Shown: piece by piece, positions 1 to 8,953 of the stretch | How the letters are laid out: every line of letters begins with the position of its first letter | How positions within the stretch are numbered: position 1 is the stretch's first letter | DNA from: Microbacterium hibisci | Lineage (GTDB): Bacteria > Actinomycetota > Actinomycetes > Actinomycetales > Microbacteriaceae | DNA: 64,000 nucleotides | NCBI RefSeq assembly: GCF_015278255.1 | Contig: NZ_JADIJC010000001.1 | Coordinates: 310,001-374,000, forward strand | Reading direction: 5' to 3' | Notes under the pieces: generated by a model | What the model saw: the letters and a program-made list of their open reading frames with translations, nothing else | What the model was told of the DNA's origin: nothing | Databases searched by the model: none | Made by a program: the position numbers and the translations under genes

Positions 1-428
1 TCCGACCGCTGGCGCTCGTCGAGTACGAAGGCCGCTGGCACGTGTTCGGCATCGACCTCGATGTCGACGCCGATCGCACGTTCCTGCTCACCCGCATCGT
101 CGGCCCCGTCGTGCTGACCCGGGCGTCGTTCGACCCGGCCCTGCGCGAAGGCGCGGGCGACCGCGCCCTCGCCGGACTCGACGAGGTCGCCGCCCGCAAC
201 TCCGCGCTGCTGGAGGTCAACCCCGGCACCGAGGCGGCGCTGCGTCTTGCGCGGCGCGCACAGCCGGCCGAGCAGGGCATCCGCGTGGCGTACGTCGACC
301 CGCACATCTTCGCCGACGAGCTCGCCTCGTACGGACCCGAGGTGCGCGTGGTGGAACCCGCCGACCTGCGCGACCGCGTGATCGATCGCCTCGCCGCCAC
401 CCGCGAGCTGCACGGGGGAGCGTCATGA
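1..428 (+). CDS. pafB: PafB-like WYL-domain transcriptional regulator, C-terminal part (5' end outside window)
   Basis: The reading frame is open from base 3 and ends at TGA 426-428, so this is the C-terminal ~140 residues of a longer protein. The visible part holds a WYL-type strand (EGRWHVFGIDL) followed by the WCX-like C-terminal domain. PafB pairs with PafC to form a regulator of the LexA/RecA-independent DNA-damage response in actinobacteria and normally lies just after pafA. The stop overlaps the ATG of the next gene in an ATGA motif, so the two are translationally coupled. The family call rests on the C-terminus plus the neighbouring pafC and tat genes. Confidence 0.85.
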   Translation, partial: RPLALVEYEGRWHVFGIDLDVDADRTFLLTRIVGPVVLTRASFDPALREGAGDRALAGLDEVAARNSALLEVNPGTEAALRLARRAQPAEQGIRVAYVDPHIFADELASYGPEVRVVEPADLRDRVIDRLAATRELHGGAS

Positions 429-1387
429 CCGCCAGGCGACCGCTCGTGGCGACCGACCGGGCGGCCCTCATGCTCCAGCTCGTGCCGTATCTCATCGGCA
501 AGGGCGAGGTGTCGCTGGCCGAGGCCGCCGACGAGTTCGACGTCACGGCCGATCAGATGCGGTCGATGGTCGAGAAGCTGACCGTCATCGGGCTGCCCGG
601 CGACCGCGGCTACTGGCAGATGGCCAACGATCTGTTCGACATCGACTGGGACCTGCTCGACGAGCGCGATCTCATCGTCATCACCAACTCCGTCGGGCTC
701 GAGCGCGCGCCCAAGCTGACCGCGCGCGAGGCCGCGGCGCTGCTGGCGGGCCTGCAGCTGGCGCGGTCGATCCCCGGCGTCGGCGACACCGAGCTGTACG
801 CGGGCCTCCTCGCGAAACTGGCGCGCGGCGCGTCGGGAACCCCGCCGGAGATGATCCTCGCCACCGAGCCGGTCGACGCGGTGCGCGACCTGGTCGCCGA
901 CGCGCTGCGTCGGCGCGTCGCCGTGTCGTTCACGTACAAGGCGCCGGATGCCGCGCCCACCACGCGCACGGTCGACCCGGTCAAGGTGCACATCGCGAGC
1001 GGCCAGTGGTACCTGCAGGGGTGGTGTCACCTGCGCGAGGCGATGCGCACGTTCCACCTCGACCGCGTGAGCGACCTCGAGCTCACCGGCATCCCCAGCG
1101 CGCACGCCGGCGACCACGTGCCGGACTGGTTCGACACCGGCGCCGGTGACGTCGTGACGCGCATCCGCTTCCCCGAGGAGGTCGCGCCTCTCCTCGGCGA
1201 CTACCTCGACCGGGCCACGCTGGAGACCGCCGAGGGCGTCACGATCGCCACGATGCGGGTCGCCGACGAGCTGAGTCTGCGCCGCCCTGTCACACGCCGC
1301 GGCGGTGCCGTCGAGGTGCTCGAGCCCGCCGGCGCTCGGCGCGCCGTGGCGGACTGGGCAGAGGCCGGATTGGCCCAATACCGCTGA
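425..1387 (+). CDS. pafC: PafC-like WYL-domain transcriptional regulator
   Basis: This 320-residue protein has an N-terminal winged-helix region (about residues 12-60), a central WYL domain with the motif GQWYLQGWC near residue 198, and a C-terminal WCX domain. Known PafBC heterodimers activate DNA repair genes after damage, with the WYL domain thought to sense single-stranded DNA. The ATG overlaps the pafB stop by four bases. The downstream order tatA-tatC-helicase is the conserved actinobacterial neighbourhood, which makes the assignment firm. After the stop there is a 66-base gap holding the likely tatA promoter. Confidence 0.9.
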   Translation: MTARRPLVATDRAALMLQLVPYLIGKGEVSLAEAADEFDVTADQMRSMVEKLTVIGLPGDRGYWQMANDLFDIDWDLLDERDLIVITNSVGLERAPKLTAREAAALLAGLQLARSIPGVGDTELYAGLLAKLARGASGTPPEMILATEPVDAVRDLVADALRRRVAVSFTYKAPDAAPTTRTVDPVKVHIASGQWYLQGWCHLREAMRTFHLDRVSDLELTGIPSAHAGDHVPDWFDTGAGDVVTRIRFPEEVAPLLGDYLDRATLETAEGVTIATMRVADELSLRRPVTRRGGAVEVLEPAGARRAVADWAEAGLAQYR

Positions 1388-1414
1388 CGTCGTTCGCCGG
1401 CCTTCTCACCGGGT

Positions 1415-1420
1415 TACACT
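1415..1420 (+). promoter_or_regulatory. Putative -10 box for tatA
   Basis: TACACT preceded by GGGT lies in the pafC-tatA gap, 33 bases before the tatA ATG. It leaves room for a short leader with a GGAG-type ribosome binding site (AAGGAGA at 1440-1446). No clear -35 box is visible. This suggests tatA-tatC-helY can be transcribed separately from pafBC. Confidence 0.4.
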
Positions 1421-1453
1421 GGTCCCACATCCGCACCGACAAGGAGACTCCGC

Positions 1454-1702
1454 ATGGGCGCATTCGGATGGCCGCACCTTCTGATCATCCTCGCGGTGAT
1501 CCTGCTCCTGTTCGGGGCTGCGAAACTGCCGGCCCTCGCCAAGAGCCTCGGTCAGTCCGCCCGGGTCTTCAAGGGCGAGATGAAGGCGATGAAGGAGGAC
1601 GACGCCACGGCCAAGCCGAAGGCCGACAGCGTGGCGTCCGAGACTCCGAAGGCCGACACGCCCGCGAGCTCGACCAGCAGCACCGCAGACCCGTCATCCT
1701 GA
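1454..1702 (+). CDS. tatA: Sec-independent translocase subunit TatA
   Basis: An 82-residue protein with one N-terminal membrane helix (about residues 5-20), the FG hinge (LLFGAAKLP), an amphipathic helix rich in Lys/Arg (KSLGQSARVFKGEMKAM) and a flexible Ser/Thr/Asp tail. This is the standard TatA/E architecture. TatA oligomers form the pore that exports folded proteins with twin-arginine signals. AAGGAGA eight bases before the ATG is a good ribosome binding site. tatC follows after six bases. Confidence 0.95.
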   Translation: MGAFGWPHLLIILAVILLLFGAAKLPALAKSLGQSARVFKGEMKAMKEDDATAKPKADSVASETPKADTPASSTSSTADPSS

Positions 1703-1708
1703 CCCGCC

Positions 1709-2533
1709 GTGGTCACCACGGATCCACCGCGCATCGAGGAGCCGGAACAGCCTCGGCGCGATAAGCGCATGTCCCTCGGCGGACACCTGCGCGAGCTGCG
1801 GAAGCGGTTCTTCATCGGCGCGGCCGGTCTCATTGTCGGCATGGTGATCGCCTTCATCATCAGCGGCTGGGTCATCGATCTGCTCGCACAGCCGATCGTG
1901 CACATCGCGGAGGAGCGGGGCGATCAGGACATCGCGCTGAACTTCACCACCGTCTCGAGCGGCTTCGATCTGCACATGCGGATCGCGTTCGCGATCGGCC
2001 TGCTGATCTCGGCTCCCATCTGGCTGTGGCAGATCTGGGCGTTCATCATGCCCGGCCTGACGCGCAAAGAGGTGCGCTACACGATCGGGTTCCTCGCGTC
2101 CGCGATCCCGCTGTTCATGGCGGGCCTCTACGTCGGCTGGCTCATCATGCCGCACATGGTGGTGCTGATGGCCAACTTCGTCCCGAACGACCAGGGCATC
2201 GCGCAGTTCTACGATTACGCGACGTACTACGACTTCGTCTTCAAGCTGCTGCTGGTCATCGGCATCTCGTTCGTCACCCCGGTGTTCCTGGTCGCGCTGA
2301 ACCTCGCTGGGGTGGTCTCGGGGCGGGAGATCCTCAAAGGCTGGCGTGTGGCGATCCTCGTGATCACCGTGTTCGCCGCGGCGGCGACGCCGGCGGCCGA
2401 CGTCACGTCGATGCTGCTCCTCGCCGGCATCCTCTGCGTGCTGTACTTCGCGGCCGTGGGGCTGTCGATGCTGTTCGACCGGCGCAAGGCGAAGCGCAGC
2501 GCCACGCTGCTGCCGCCTGAGGCGTCGGCGTGA
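1709..2533 (+). CDS. tatC: Twin-arginine translocase subunit TatC
   Basis: A 274-residue protein with six predicted membrane helices. The cytosolic N-terminus carries the conserved HLRELRKR stretch (about residues 26-33) that contacts the twin-arginine signal peptide. TatC is the receptor of the Tat exporter and works with TatA just upstream. The start is taken at GTG 1709, six bases after tatA; an in-frame ATG at 1769 just before the HLREL motif is a shorter alternative. The stop overlaps the GTG of the helicase gene (GTGA), so the three genes form one unit. Confidence 0.95.
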   Translation: MVTTDPPRIEEPEQPRRDKRMSLGGHLRELRKRFFIGAAGLIVGMVIAFIISGWVIDLLAQPIVHIAEERGDQDIALNFTTVSSGFDLHMRIAFAIGLLISAPIWLWQIWAFIMPGLTRKEVRYTIGFLASAIPLFMAGLYVGWLIMPHMVVLMANFVPNDQGIAQFYDYATYYDFVFKLLLVIGISFVTPVFLVALNLAGVVSGREILKGWRVAILVITVFAAAATPAADVTSMLLLAGILCVLYFAAVGLSMLFDRRKAKRSATLLPPEASA

Positions 2534-5028
2534 CGGACCCCGCTCCTGCCGAGCGCTACGCGCGAGCGCGCGACTCGGCTCAGCTGGATCGCACCCATCC
2601 GATCACGGCCGACTTCGCCGCGTCGCAGCGGTTCACGCTCGACCCGTTCCAGATCGAGGGATGCCGCGCCCTCGAGGACGGCCGCAGCGTGCTGGTGGCG
2701 GCGCCCACCGGTGCCGGAAAGACGATCGTGGGCGAGTTCGCGGTGCACCTCGCGATGCGCGAACCCGGGGACAAGGCGTTCTACACCACGCCGATGAAGG
2801 CGCTGTCGAACCAGAAGTTCCGCGAGCTGCAGGACGTCTACGGCGCCGACGAGGTCGGGCTTCTCACCGGTGACACGAACATCAACGGCAACGCGCGCAT
2901 CGTCGTCATGACCACCGAAGTGCTCCGCAACATGCTGTACGCGGACTCTCCGGCGCTGCGGGGCCTGCGCTACGTGGTCATGGACGAGGTCCACTATCTC
3001 GCCGACCGGTTCCGGGGCGCGGTGTGGGAGGAGGTCATCATCCACCTCGCGCCGAGCGTGCGGCTCGTGTCGCTGTCGGCGACCGTCTCGAACGCCGAGG
3101 AGTTCGGCGACTGGCTCGACACCGTCCGGGGGGACACCGAGGTCATCGTCTCGGAGACGCGTCCGGTGCCCCTCGAGCAGCACGTGCTCGTGCGCGGCGA
3201 CCTGCTGCCGCTGTTCGACGATCGCGCCGGCATCGCGACAGCCCAGGTCAACCAGGAGCTCATGCGCATCCGCTCCTTCAAGGGCTCGAACTTCGAGAAC
3301 AACCGGCGCGCGCAGGCCTTCAACAGTGCGCGCCAGGCCGGGTACGAGGCATCCCGCCGCCGTCCCCAGCGCGGCGGCAAACGGCCGGTGCGCTCCGCGA
3401 ACGTGCAGCGCATCGAGCGCCTGGACCGCCCCGACGTCGTCGAGCTGCTGGGCCGCTCGAACCTTCTTCCGGCGATCTTCTTCATCTTCAGCCGTGCCGG
3501 GTGCGACGCCGCCGTGCAGCAGGTGCGCCGGTCGGGTGTGCGCCTGACCTCGCAGGAGGAGCGTCGCGAGATCCGCGCGATCGTCGAGGAGCGCACCCGC
3601 TCTCTCCTGGAGGAGGATCTGGCGGTCCTGGGGTTCTGGGAGTGGCGCGAGAACCTCGAACGTGGCGTCGCGTCGCACCACGCGGGACTGCTTCCGGCGT
3701 TCAAGGAGGTCGTGGAGGAGCTCTTCCAGCGCAAGCTCGTCAAGGTCGTGTTCGCCACCGAGACCCTCGCGCTCGGCATCAACATGCCCGCGCGCACGGT
3801 GGTGCTCGAGAAGCTCGAGAAGTTCAACGGTGAGGCGCGCGTCGCGATCACGTCGGGGGAGTACACGCAGCTCACCGGCCGCGCCGGGCGGCGCGGCATC
3901 GACGTCGAGGGCCACGCTGTCATCCAGTGGACGGAGGGCCTCGACCCGCAGGCGGTCGCCGCCCTGGCATCGCGTCGCACCTATCCGCTCAACTCCAGCT
4001 TCCGGCCCACCTACAACATGGCCGTCAACCTCATCGACCAGTTCGGCCGGGCCCGCGCGCGCGAGATCCTGGAGTCGTCGTTCGCGCAGTTCCAGGCGGA
4101 CCGCGCCGTGGTCGGGATCGCCCGTCAGGTGCGCGAGCAGGAGGAGTCCCTCGCGGGCTACCAGAAGGCGATGACGTGCGACCGCGGAGACTTCGGCGAG
4201 TACTCGCGTATCCGCCGCGAGCTGAGCGACCTCGAGAAGACCAACCGCAAAGATGCAAATGCCTCCCGTCGCACGCGCGATGAGCGACTGCGGCACATCG
4301 ACAGCCTGCGCAAGCAGATGCAGCGGCATCCGTGCCACCAGTGCCCTGACCGCGAGCACCACGCGCGGTGGGCCGAGCGCTATTGGAAGCTCAAGCGCGA
4401 GATCGACCGGCTGCGGCGGCAGATCGACACGCGCACAGGGACCGTCGCGCGCATCTTCGATCGCGTCGTCGATGTGCTCGACGCCCTCGAGTACGTCTCG
4501 GTCGAGGCGGACGGCACGACGGCGCTGACGCCCGCCGGACGCACCATGCGCCGCATCTACGGCGAGCGCGATCTGCTCGTCGCGGAGTCGCTGCGACGCG
4601 GGATCTGGCGGGACCTGGATGCCGCGTCGCTGGCGGCGCTCGCGTGCTCGCTGGTCTACGAGCCGCGGCGGGACGACGCGGGCCCCGGGGAGCGCGGGCT
4701 GCCTCGAGGGCCGTTCCGCGCCGCGTTCGAGTCGACGCTGTCGCTCTGGCAGGAGCTCGACGATCTCGAGCAGGAGCACCGACTGCCCGGCACCGAGCCG
4801 GTGGCAGCGGGCCTCGCGCAGGCCATGCACAGCTGGGCGCGCGGCGGGACGCTGGATCGCGTGCTCGTGGAGGCCGACATGGCCGCCGGCGACTTCGTGC
4901 GCTGGGCCAAGCAGACGATCGATCTGCTCGATCAGCTGTCGCTCGTCGCCGAGCAGCCGATCGCCGGCACGGCGCGCAAGGCGCTCGACGCCGTACGCCG
5001 GGGCATCGTCGCGTACTCGGGCGTGTAA
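2530..5028 (+). CDS. helY: HelY-type DEAD/DEAH-box (Mtr4/Ski2-like) helicase
   Basis: An 832-residue superfamily 2 helicase. Walker A APTGAGKT lies at residues 58-65, the DEVH box at 152-155 (MDEVHYLADR), and motif VI is TGRAGRRGID. The second half has the long Arg-rich insertion and C-terminal helical domain of Ski2/Mtr4-like proteins. In actinobacteria this gene follows tatC almost invariably; its role is presumed to be RNA processing or decay. The GTG start overlaps the tatC stop. Full length for the family, with no missing motif. Confidence 0.92.
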   Translation: MTDPAPAERYARARDSAQLDRTHPITADFAASQRFTLDPFQIEGCRALEDGRSVLVAAPTGAGKTIVGEFAVHLAMREPGDKAFYTTPMKALSNQKFRELQDVYGADEVGLLTGDTNINGNARIVVMTTEVLRNMLYADSPALRGLRYVVMDEVHYLADRFRGAVWEEVIIHLAPSVRLVSLSATVSNAEEFGDWLDTVRGDTEVIVSETRPVPLEQHVLVRGDLLPLFDDRAGIATAQVNQELMRIRSFKGSNFENNRRAQAFNSARQAGYEASRRRPQRGGKRPVRSANVQRIERLDRPDVVELLGRSNLLPAIFFIFSRAGCDAAVQQVRRSGVRLTSQEERREIRAIVEERTRSLLEEDLAVLGFWEWRENLERGVASHHAGLLPAFKEVVEELFQRKLVKVVFATETLALGINMPARTVVLEKLEKFNGEARVAITSGEYTQLTGRAGRRGIDVEGHAVIQWTEGLDPQAVAALASRRTYPLNSSFRPTYNMAVNLIDQFGRARAREILESSFAQFQADRAVVGIARQVREQEESLAGYQKAMTCDRGDFGEYSRIRRELSDLEKTNRKDANASRRTRDERLRHIDSLRKQMQRHPCHQCPDREHHARWAERYWKLKREIDRLRRQIDTRTGTVARIFDRVVDVLDALEYVSVEADGTTALTPAGRTMRRIYGERDLLVAESLRRGIWRDLDAASLAALACSLVYEPRRDDAGPGERGLPRGPFRAAFESTLSLWQELDDLEQEHRLPGTEPVAAGLAQAMHSWARGGTLDRVLVEADMAAGDFVRWAKQTIDLLDQLSLVAEQPIAGTARKALDAVRRGIVAYSGV

Positions 5029-5066
5029 CGGACCCGCCCAGGGCGGGGGAGCAGGTCGCGCTCGCC

Positions 5067-5072
5067 TAGGCT
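5067..5072 (+). promoter_or_regulatory. -10 box of a leaderless promoter for lnt
   Basis: TAGGCT is followed by exactly six bases and then the GTG start at 5079. This places the expected transcription start on the start codon itself. No ribosome binding site is present, which supports leaderless translation. Confidence 0.6.
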
Positions 5073-5078
5073 GAATCC

Positions 5079-6644
5079 GTGCCACCCGACGCCGCACCGC
5101 GCCCCCTCCTGCCGCTGTGGGCGGCCGTCGCGGTGTCGGCGGGCGCGGGCGCACTGTTTGACGTGTCGTTCCCGTCGGTGGCATGGTGGCCCATGGCGTT
5201 CGTGGCGGTCGCGCTGGCGCTCGTGACGCTCGTGGGCCGCAGTATCGGCGGCGCGCTGCTGACAGGGCTCGCGTTCGGCCTGGCGTTCTACCTGCTCAAC
5301 GTCGACTTCACCGCCGAATGGGTGGGGCCGCTGCCGTGGCTCGCCCTCTCGGTGCTCGAAGCGGCGCTGGTGGCCGGCGGTGCCGTGCTCATCTCGCTGG
5401 CCTACCGGTGGGTGCCCCGTGCGGTTCCGCGGCGGGGTCGCATCCTGCTGACATCCACGCTCGTCGCCGCGCTCTGGACCGCCCGCGAGGCGGTGACGGG
5501 AAGCTTCCCCTACGGAGGCTTCCCGTGGGGCCGGGTGGGAACGTCGCAGGTGAACGGGCCGTTCGCCGAGGTCGTGTCGTGGACGGGCACGGCGGGGCTC
5601 ACCTTCCTGATGGTCGCCCTGGTCGCCGCAGCGGTCGAGCTCGTGCGAGCCCCGCGGCGTCGCGTGGTGAGCGTCCGCGCGCTTCTGCCGGTCGGTGCGA
5701 TCGCCGTCATCGCCACCGCACTCGTGCTGGTGCCCGCGTGGACGACGACCCCCGCCGGCACCATGCGCGTGGCGAGCGTCCAAGGCAACGGCCCGGCCGG
5801 GTACTTCGACGAGCGTGAGGCGGGCGAGATCCTCGAGTCGCAGTACGAAGCGACCGAGCCGCTGTTCGGCGCCGACGACGTCGACGTCCTGCTCTGGCCC
5901 GAGGGGAGCGTGGACCTCGACCCGGAGGAGTCCCGTGTGGCGGCGGCCGCGCTCGACCGCGTGGCGAGGCAGGTGGGCGCGCCCCTCGTGGCGAACCGCA
6001 TCGATCGGCGCGGCGACGAGTATTTCAACATGTCGTTCCTCTGGCGCGACGGCGACGGCATCGAGCAGACCTACGACAAGCGCAATCCGGTGCCGTTCGG
6101 CGAGTACGTGCCCGACCGCGACTTCTACGCCTCGATCGCCCCCGACCTCATCGGCATGATCGGCCGCGACTACACGCCCGGCACCACTCCGCCGGTCTTC
6201 GACATCGACGGGACGCTCGCCGGCCTGGCGATCTGCTTCGACGTCATCTACGACGCACTCGTCTGGGAGGGGGCGCGCGACGGGGCGGAGATCTACCTGT
6301 TCCAGACCAACAACGCCGACTTCCGCGGCACCGACGAGAACCTCCAGCAGCTGGCCGTCGCCCGCCTGCGGGCGATCGAGACGGGGCGCTCCGTCGTCAA
6401 CCTCTCGACCGTCGGGACGAGCCAGGTGATCGCCCCCGACGGCTCGACCCTCGACGGGCTGCCCGCCGACGAGCCGGAGCACATGCTCACCGACGTGCCG
6501 CTGCGCACGGGACTCACGCCGGCCGTCGTCGCCGGCGGCTGGGTGAACGGCCTGGTGTCGTGCGGCGGCATCGCCGTGCTCGTGGGGCTCGGCGTCGCAG
6601 CTCGCCTGCGCGCACGCGCGAACACGAAAACGCCGGCCCCGTAG
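5079..6644 (+). CDS. lnt: Apolipoprotein N-acyltransferase
   Basis: A 521-residue integral membrane enzyme. The first ~220 residues hold five to six membrane helices, the C-terminal half is a carbon-nitrogen hydrolase domain, and one more helix closes the protein. The catalytic triad of the family is visible as Glu275 (WPEG), Lys334 (YDKRNPVPFGEY) and Cys386 (LAICFDV). It transfers an acyl chain to the N-terminal cysteine of lipoproteins, after Lgt (encoded at 51868-52842) and LspA. The GTG start is chosen because a TAGGCT box lies six bases before it. The TAG stop sits inside the loop of the downstream hairpin. Confidence 0.93.
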   Translation: MPPDAAPRPLLPLWAAVAVSAGAGALFDVSFPSVAWWPMAFVAVALALVTLVGRSIGGALLTGLAFGLAFYLLNVDFTAEWVGPLPWLALSVLEAALVAGGAVLISLAYRWVPRAVPRRGRILLTSTLVAALWTAREAVTGSFPYGGFPWGRVGTSQVNGPFAEVVSWTGTAGLTFLMVALVAAAVELVRAPRRRVVSVRALLPVGAIAVIATALVLVPAWTTTPAGTMRVASVQGNGPAGYFDEREAGEILESQYEATEPLFGADDVDVLLWPEGSVDLDPEESRVAAAALDRVARQVGAPLVANRIDRRGDEYFNMSFLWRDGDGIEQTYDKRNPVPFGEYVPDRDFYASIAPDLIGMIGRDYTPGTTPPVFDIDGTLAGLAICFDVIYDALVWEGARDGAEIYLFQTNNADFRGTDENLQQLAVARLRAIETGRSVVNLSTVGTSQVIAPDGSTLDGLPADEPEHMLTDVPLRTGLTPAVVAGGWVNGLVSCGGIAVLVGLGVAARLRARANTKTPAP

Positions 6645-6653
6645 GGCCGGCGT
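6630..6653. terminator. Bidirectional hairpin terminator between lnt and rbpA
   Basis: A perfect 10-bp stem (acgccggccc / gggccggcgt) with a CGTA loop. The lnt stop codon TAG (6642-6644) spans the loop and the start of the second arm. The genes on both sides converge here. There is no U-tract, as is usual in high-G+C actinobacteria. Confidence 0.7.
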
Positions 6654-6668
6654 CGCGCGGTCGTCAGC

Positions 6669-7052
6669 TCAGGCGCTGAGCTTGTCGGCCGGGGTGTTCT
6701 CGCTCGCGCCGCGGCGGGAGCGGACATACGCGAGGCGCTCTTCGAGCAGCTCCTCGAGCTCGGGAATGGTACGGCGCTCCAGAAGCATGTCCCAGTGGCT
6801 GCGCGGGGTCTTGTCACCGGAGTGGTCGACCGTCGCCGTGCCGTCGCCGACGCGTAGCAGCGCCTCGGCGCCGCACGTGCGGCACTCCCATGCCGGGGGG
6901 ACCTCGGCGTCGGCCGCGAAGGTCAAAGTCGTGTCACGTCCACACGACGTGCACGTGTAGATGTGCTGTGCGCGCTCATGGAACACGACGCCCTCTTCGC
7001 TCTGTAGGCTCTGGGCGCCGAGTCGGATGCCGCGCAGACTGCGGTCTGCCAT
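6669..7052 (-). CDS. rbpA: RNA polymerase-binding protein RbpA
   Basis: A 127-residue protein starting MADRSLRG. It contains two CxxC pairs (CTSC and CRTC) of the RbpA core, followed by the basic linker and the C-terminal sigma-interacting helix (RTIPELEELLEERL). RbpA binds RNA polymerase and group 1/2 sigma factors and stabilises open complexes in actinobacteria. The ATG at 7052 is preferred over an upstream frame extension because GAGAGGA lies just before it. The gene is monocistronic, with a putative -10 box at 7078-7083. Confidence 0.93.
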   Translation of the reverse strand: MADRSLRGIRLGAQSLQSEEGVVFHERAQHIYTCTSCGRDTTLTFAADAEVPPAWECRTCGAEALLRVGDGTATVDHSGDKTPRSHWDMLLERRTIPELEELLEERLAYVRSRRGASENTPADKLSA

Positions 7053-7077
7053 TTTGTGGTCCTCTCGTCGCTGTACA

Positions 7078-7083
7078 GGTATA
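7078..7083 (-). promoter_or_regulatory. Putative -10 box for rbpA
   Basis: On the minus strand GTTATACCT lies about 25 bases before the rbpA ATG, with a GAGAGGA ribosome binding site in between. No strong -35 box is visible. Confidence 0.4.
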
Positions 7084-7178
7084 ACGAAGCGACCTGAGCG
7101 GATCATCCGAAGGGGCCCTGTTCATCAACCTTTCACAGTGGATGCACAGGGGAGAGGGGCGGTGTCCCCAGAGGCGTG

Positions 7179-7955
7179 CTACGCCAGCGCGGCGAGGGCG
7201 ATGTCGGCGCGGTCGGTGACGATCCCGTCGACCCCCATCGCGACCAGTCGCAGCATGTCGTCGGGAGCGTTGACGGTCCACACGTGCACCTCGACGCCGT
7301 GGCGGTGCGCAGCGGCGACGAGCCGCGGCGTCAGCACGCGGAGCCGGCCCTGGCGCTCGGGGATCTGCAGCGCGTCCACGCCCGCGAGGGCTCGCGCCAC
7401 GAGCCGATCCGAGCGCGCCGAGACGGCGGCCAGCACGCGGGTGATGGTGCCACGCCCGGCCGAGGTCGCGGGACGGATGCCGCGACCCGCCGCGGCCGCC
7501 GCGCTGAGCGCCGTTCGGCGTCGGTCGTCGGCGAAGCTCGTCAGCAGCACCCGGTCGGCGAACGGGGCGATCTCGGTGCCGACCGCGGTGGCGGCGCCCG
7601 CGGCCTTCACGTCCAGGTTGAACCGGAGCGTGGGGAACGAGGTGAGCGCCTGGCGCAGGGTGATGAGGCCGCCGCGCCCGGCCATGAGGTGCTCGAGCTC
7701 ACGCGAGGAGACGTCGGCGACTTTGCGCGGGTCTCCGGTCACGCGGGAGAGGTCGTCGTCGTGGAACAGCACGACGACGCCGTCGGCGGTGCGGTGGCAG
7801 TCCGATTCGACGTAGGGTGCCCCCGCCGAATGGGCGGCCGCCACGGCCGCGAAGGAGTTCTCGACGATGCCGTGATTCGCTTCTTCCGGCGTGACGAGTC
7901 CTCGGTGCGCGAGCACGCGCGGCGCGGAGACGCCCTCGAACCAGGGATGCGTCAC
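7179..7955 (-). CDS. Glycerophosphodiester phosphodiesterase family protein
   Basis: A 258-residue TIM-barrel phosphodiesterase. The GDPD signature residues are present: LAHRG near the N-terminus, then ENS, then VESDCHRTADG with FHDDDL. The C-terminal part ends in the typical HVWTVNAPDDMLRLV...GVDGIVTDRAD. The enzyme hydrolyses glycerophosphodiesters released from phospholipids to glycerol-3-phosphate and an alcohol. No signal peptide is seen, so it is probably cytosolic. The GTG start at 7955 overlaps the stop of the upstream SPFH gene in a GTGA motif, so it is the third gene of the nfeD-SPFH-GDPD operon. Confidence 0.88.
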   Translation of the reverse strand: MTHPWFEGVSAPRVLAHRGLVTPEEANHGIVENSFAAVAAAHSAGAPYVESDCHRTADGVVVLFHDDDLSRVTGDPRKVADVSSRELEHLMAGRGGLITLRQALTSFPTLRFNLDVKAAGAATAVGTEIAPFADRVLLTSFADDRRRTALSAAAAAGRGIRPATSAGRGTITRVLAAVSARSDRLVARALAGVDALQIPERQGRLRVLTPRLVAAAHRHGVEVHVWTVNAPDDMLRLVAMGVDGIVTDRADIALAALA

Positions 7956-8953
7956 GGAGTGGGCGGAGTGACCGCGGGCGGCGGGCCGCTGAACGCGGGG
8001 CCGCCTGCAGCCGTGCCGCCGGGAGTCTGCGATCGGCCGCGGGCCGCGGCATCCGTCATCACTCCGGCGAACGACCCCGTCAGACCCTTGAGCGCGTCGG
8101 TGAACTCGCTCGGGATGATCCACAGCTTGCTCGACGCGCTGTCGGCGATCTTCGGCAGAGTCTGCAGGTACTGGTAGGCCAGCAGCTTGTCGTCGGGGTT
8201 GCCCGAGTGAATCGCGTCGAAGACGGTCTGGATCGCCTCGGCCTCGCCCTGGGCGCGGAGCACGGCGGCCTGCTTGTCGCCCTCGGCGCGGAGGATCTCG
8301 GCCTGCCGGCGACCCTCGGCCTCAAGGATCTGCGACTGCTTCGACCCCTCGGCGGTGAGGATCGCGGCGCGGCGGTCGCGCTCGGCGCGCATCTGCTTCT
8401 CCATCGAGTCCTGGATGGAGATGGGCGGATCGATCGCCTTCAGCTCGACGCGCGAGACGCGGATGCCCCACTTGCCGGTCGCCTCGTCGAGGACGACGCG
8501 GAGCTGGCCGTTGATCTCGTCACGGCTGGTCAGCGCCTCTTCGAGGTTCAGGCCACCGACGACGTTGCGCAGCGTGGTGGTGGTGAGCTGCTCGACGGCG
8601 CCGAGGTAGTTCGCGATCTCGTACGTGGCGGCCCGGGCGTCGGTGACCTGGAAGTACACGACCGTGTCGATCGAGACCACGAGGTTGTCCTCGGTGATCA
8701 CGGGCTGCGGCGGGAACGAGACGACCTGCTCGCGCATGTCGATGAGCGGGCGGAGCCGGTCGATGAAGGGCACGAGCAGGTTCAGACCCGGGCTCAGGGT
8801 CTTGTGGTAGCGGCCGAGGCGCTCGACGATCCCGGCGTTGGCCTGGGGGATGATCCGGATCGAGCGGAAGATGACCACCAGCACGAAGATGAAGACGGCG
8901 GCGGCGAGGATCCAGCCGATCGCCGTAGGGATGGCCGAGCTGAGGTCGTTCAT
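7952..8953 (-). CDS. SPFH/band 7 (stomatin-like) membrane protein
   Basis: A 333-residue protein with one N-terminal membrane helix (about residues 12-32), an SPFH domain (roughly 35-220) and an Ala/Glu/Arg-rich coiled coil with repeats of the type AEGxxQAxxLxAEG, ending in a Gly/Pro tail. Stomatin-like proteins form membrane microdomain scaffolds and are typically encoded beside an NfeD partner, as here. The ATG overlaps the nfeD stop (ATGA) and its own stop overlaps the GDPD start. Confidence 0.92.
   Translation of the reverse strand: MNDLSSAIPTAIGWILAAAVFIFVLVVIFRSIRIIPQANAGIVERLGRYHKTLSPGLNLLVPFIDRLRPLIDMREQVVSFPPQPVITEDNLVVSIDTVVYFQVTDARAATYEIANYLGAVEQLTTTTLRNVVGGLNLEEALTSRDEINGQLRVVLDEATGKWGIRVSRVELKAIDPPISIQDSMEKQMRAERDRRAAILTAEGSKQSQILEAEGRRQAEILRAEGDKQAAVLRAQGEAEAIQTVFDAIHSGNPDDKLLAYQYLQTLPKIADSASSKLWIIPSEFTDALKGLTGSFAGVMTDAAARGRSQTPGGTAAGGPAFSGPPPAVTPPTP

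Noticed and set aside
2227..5184. A 985-codon open frame on the minus strand
   Set aside because: It is the antisense shadow of helY and the end of tatC, both of which are unambiguous.
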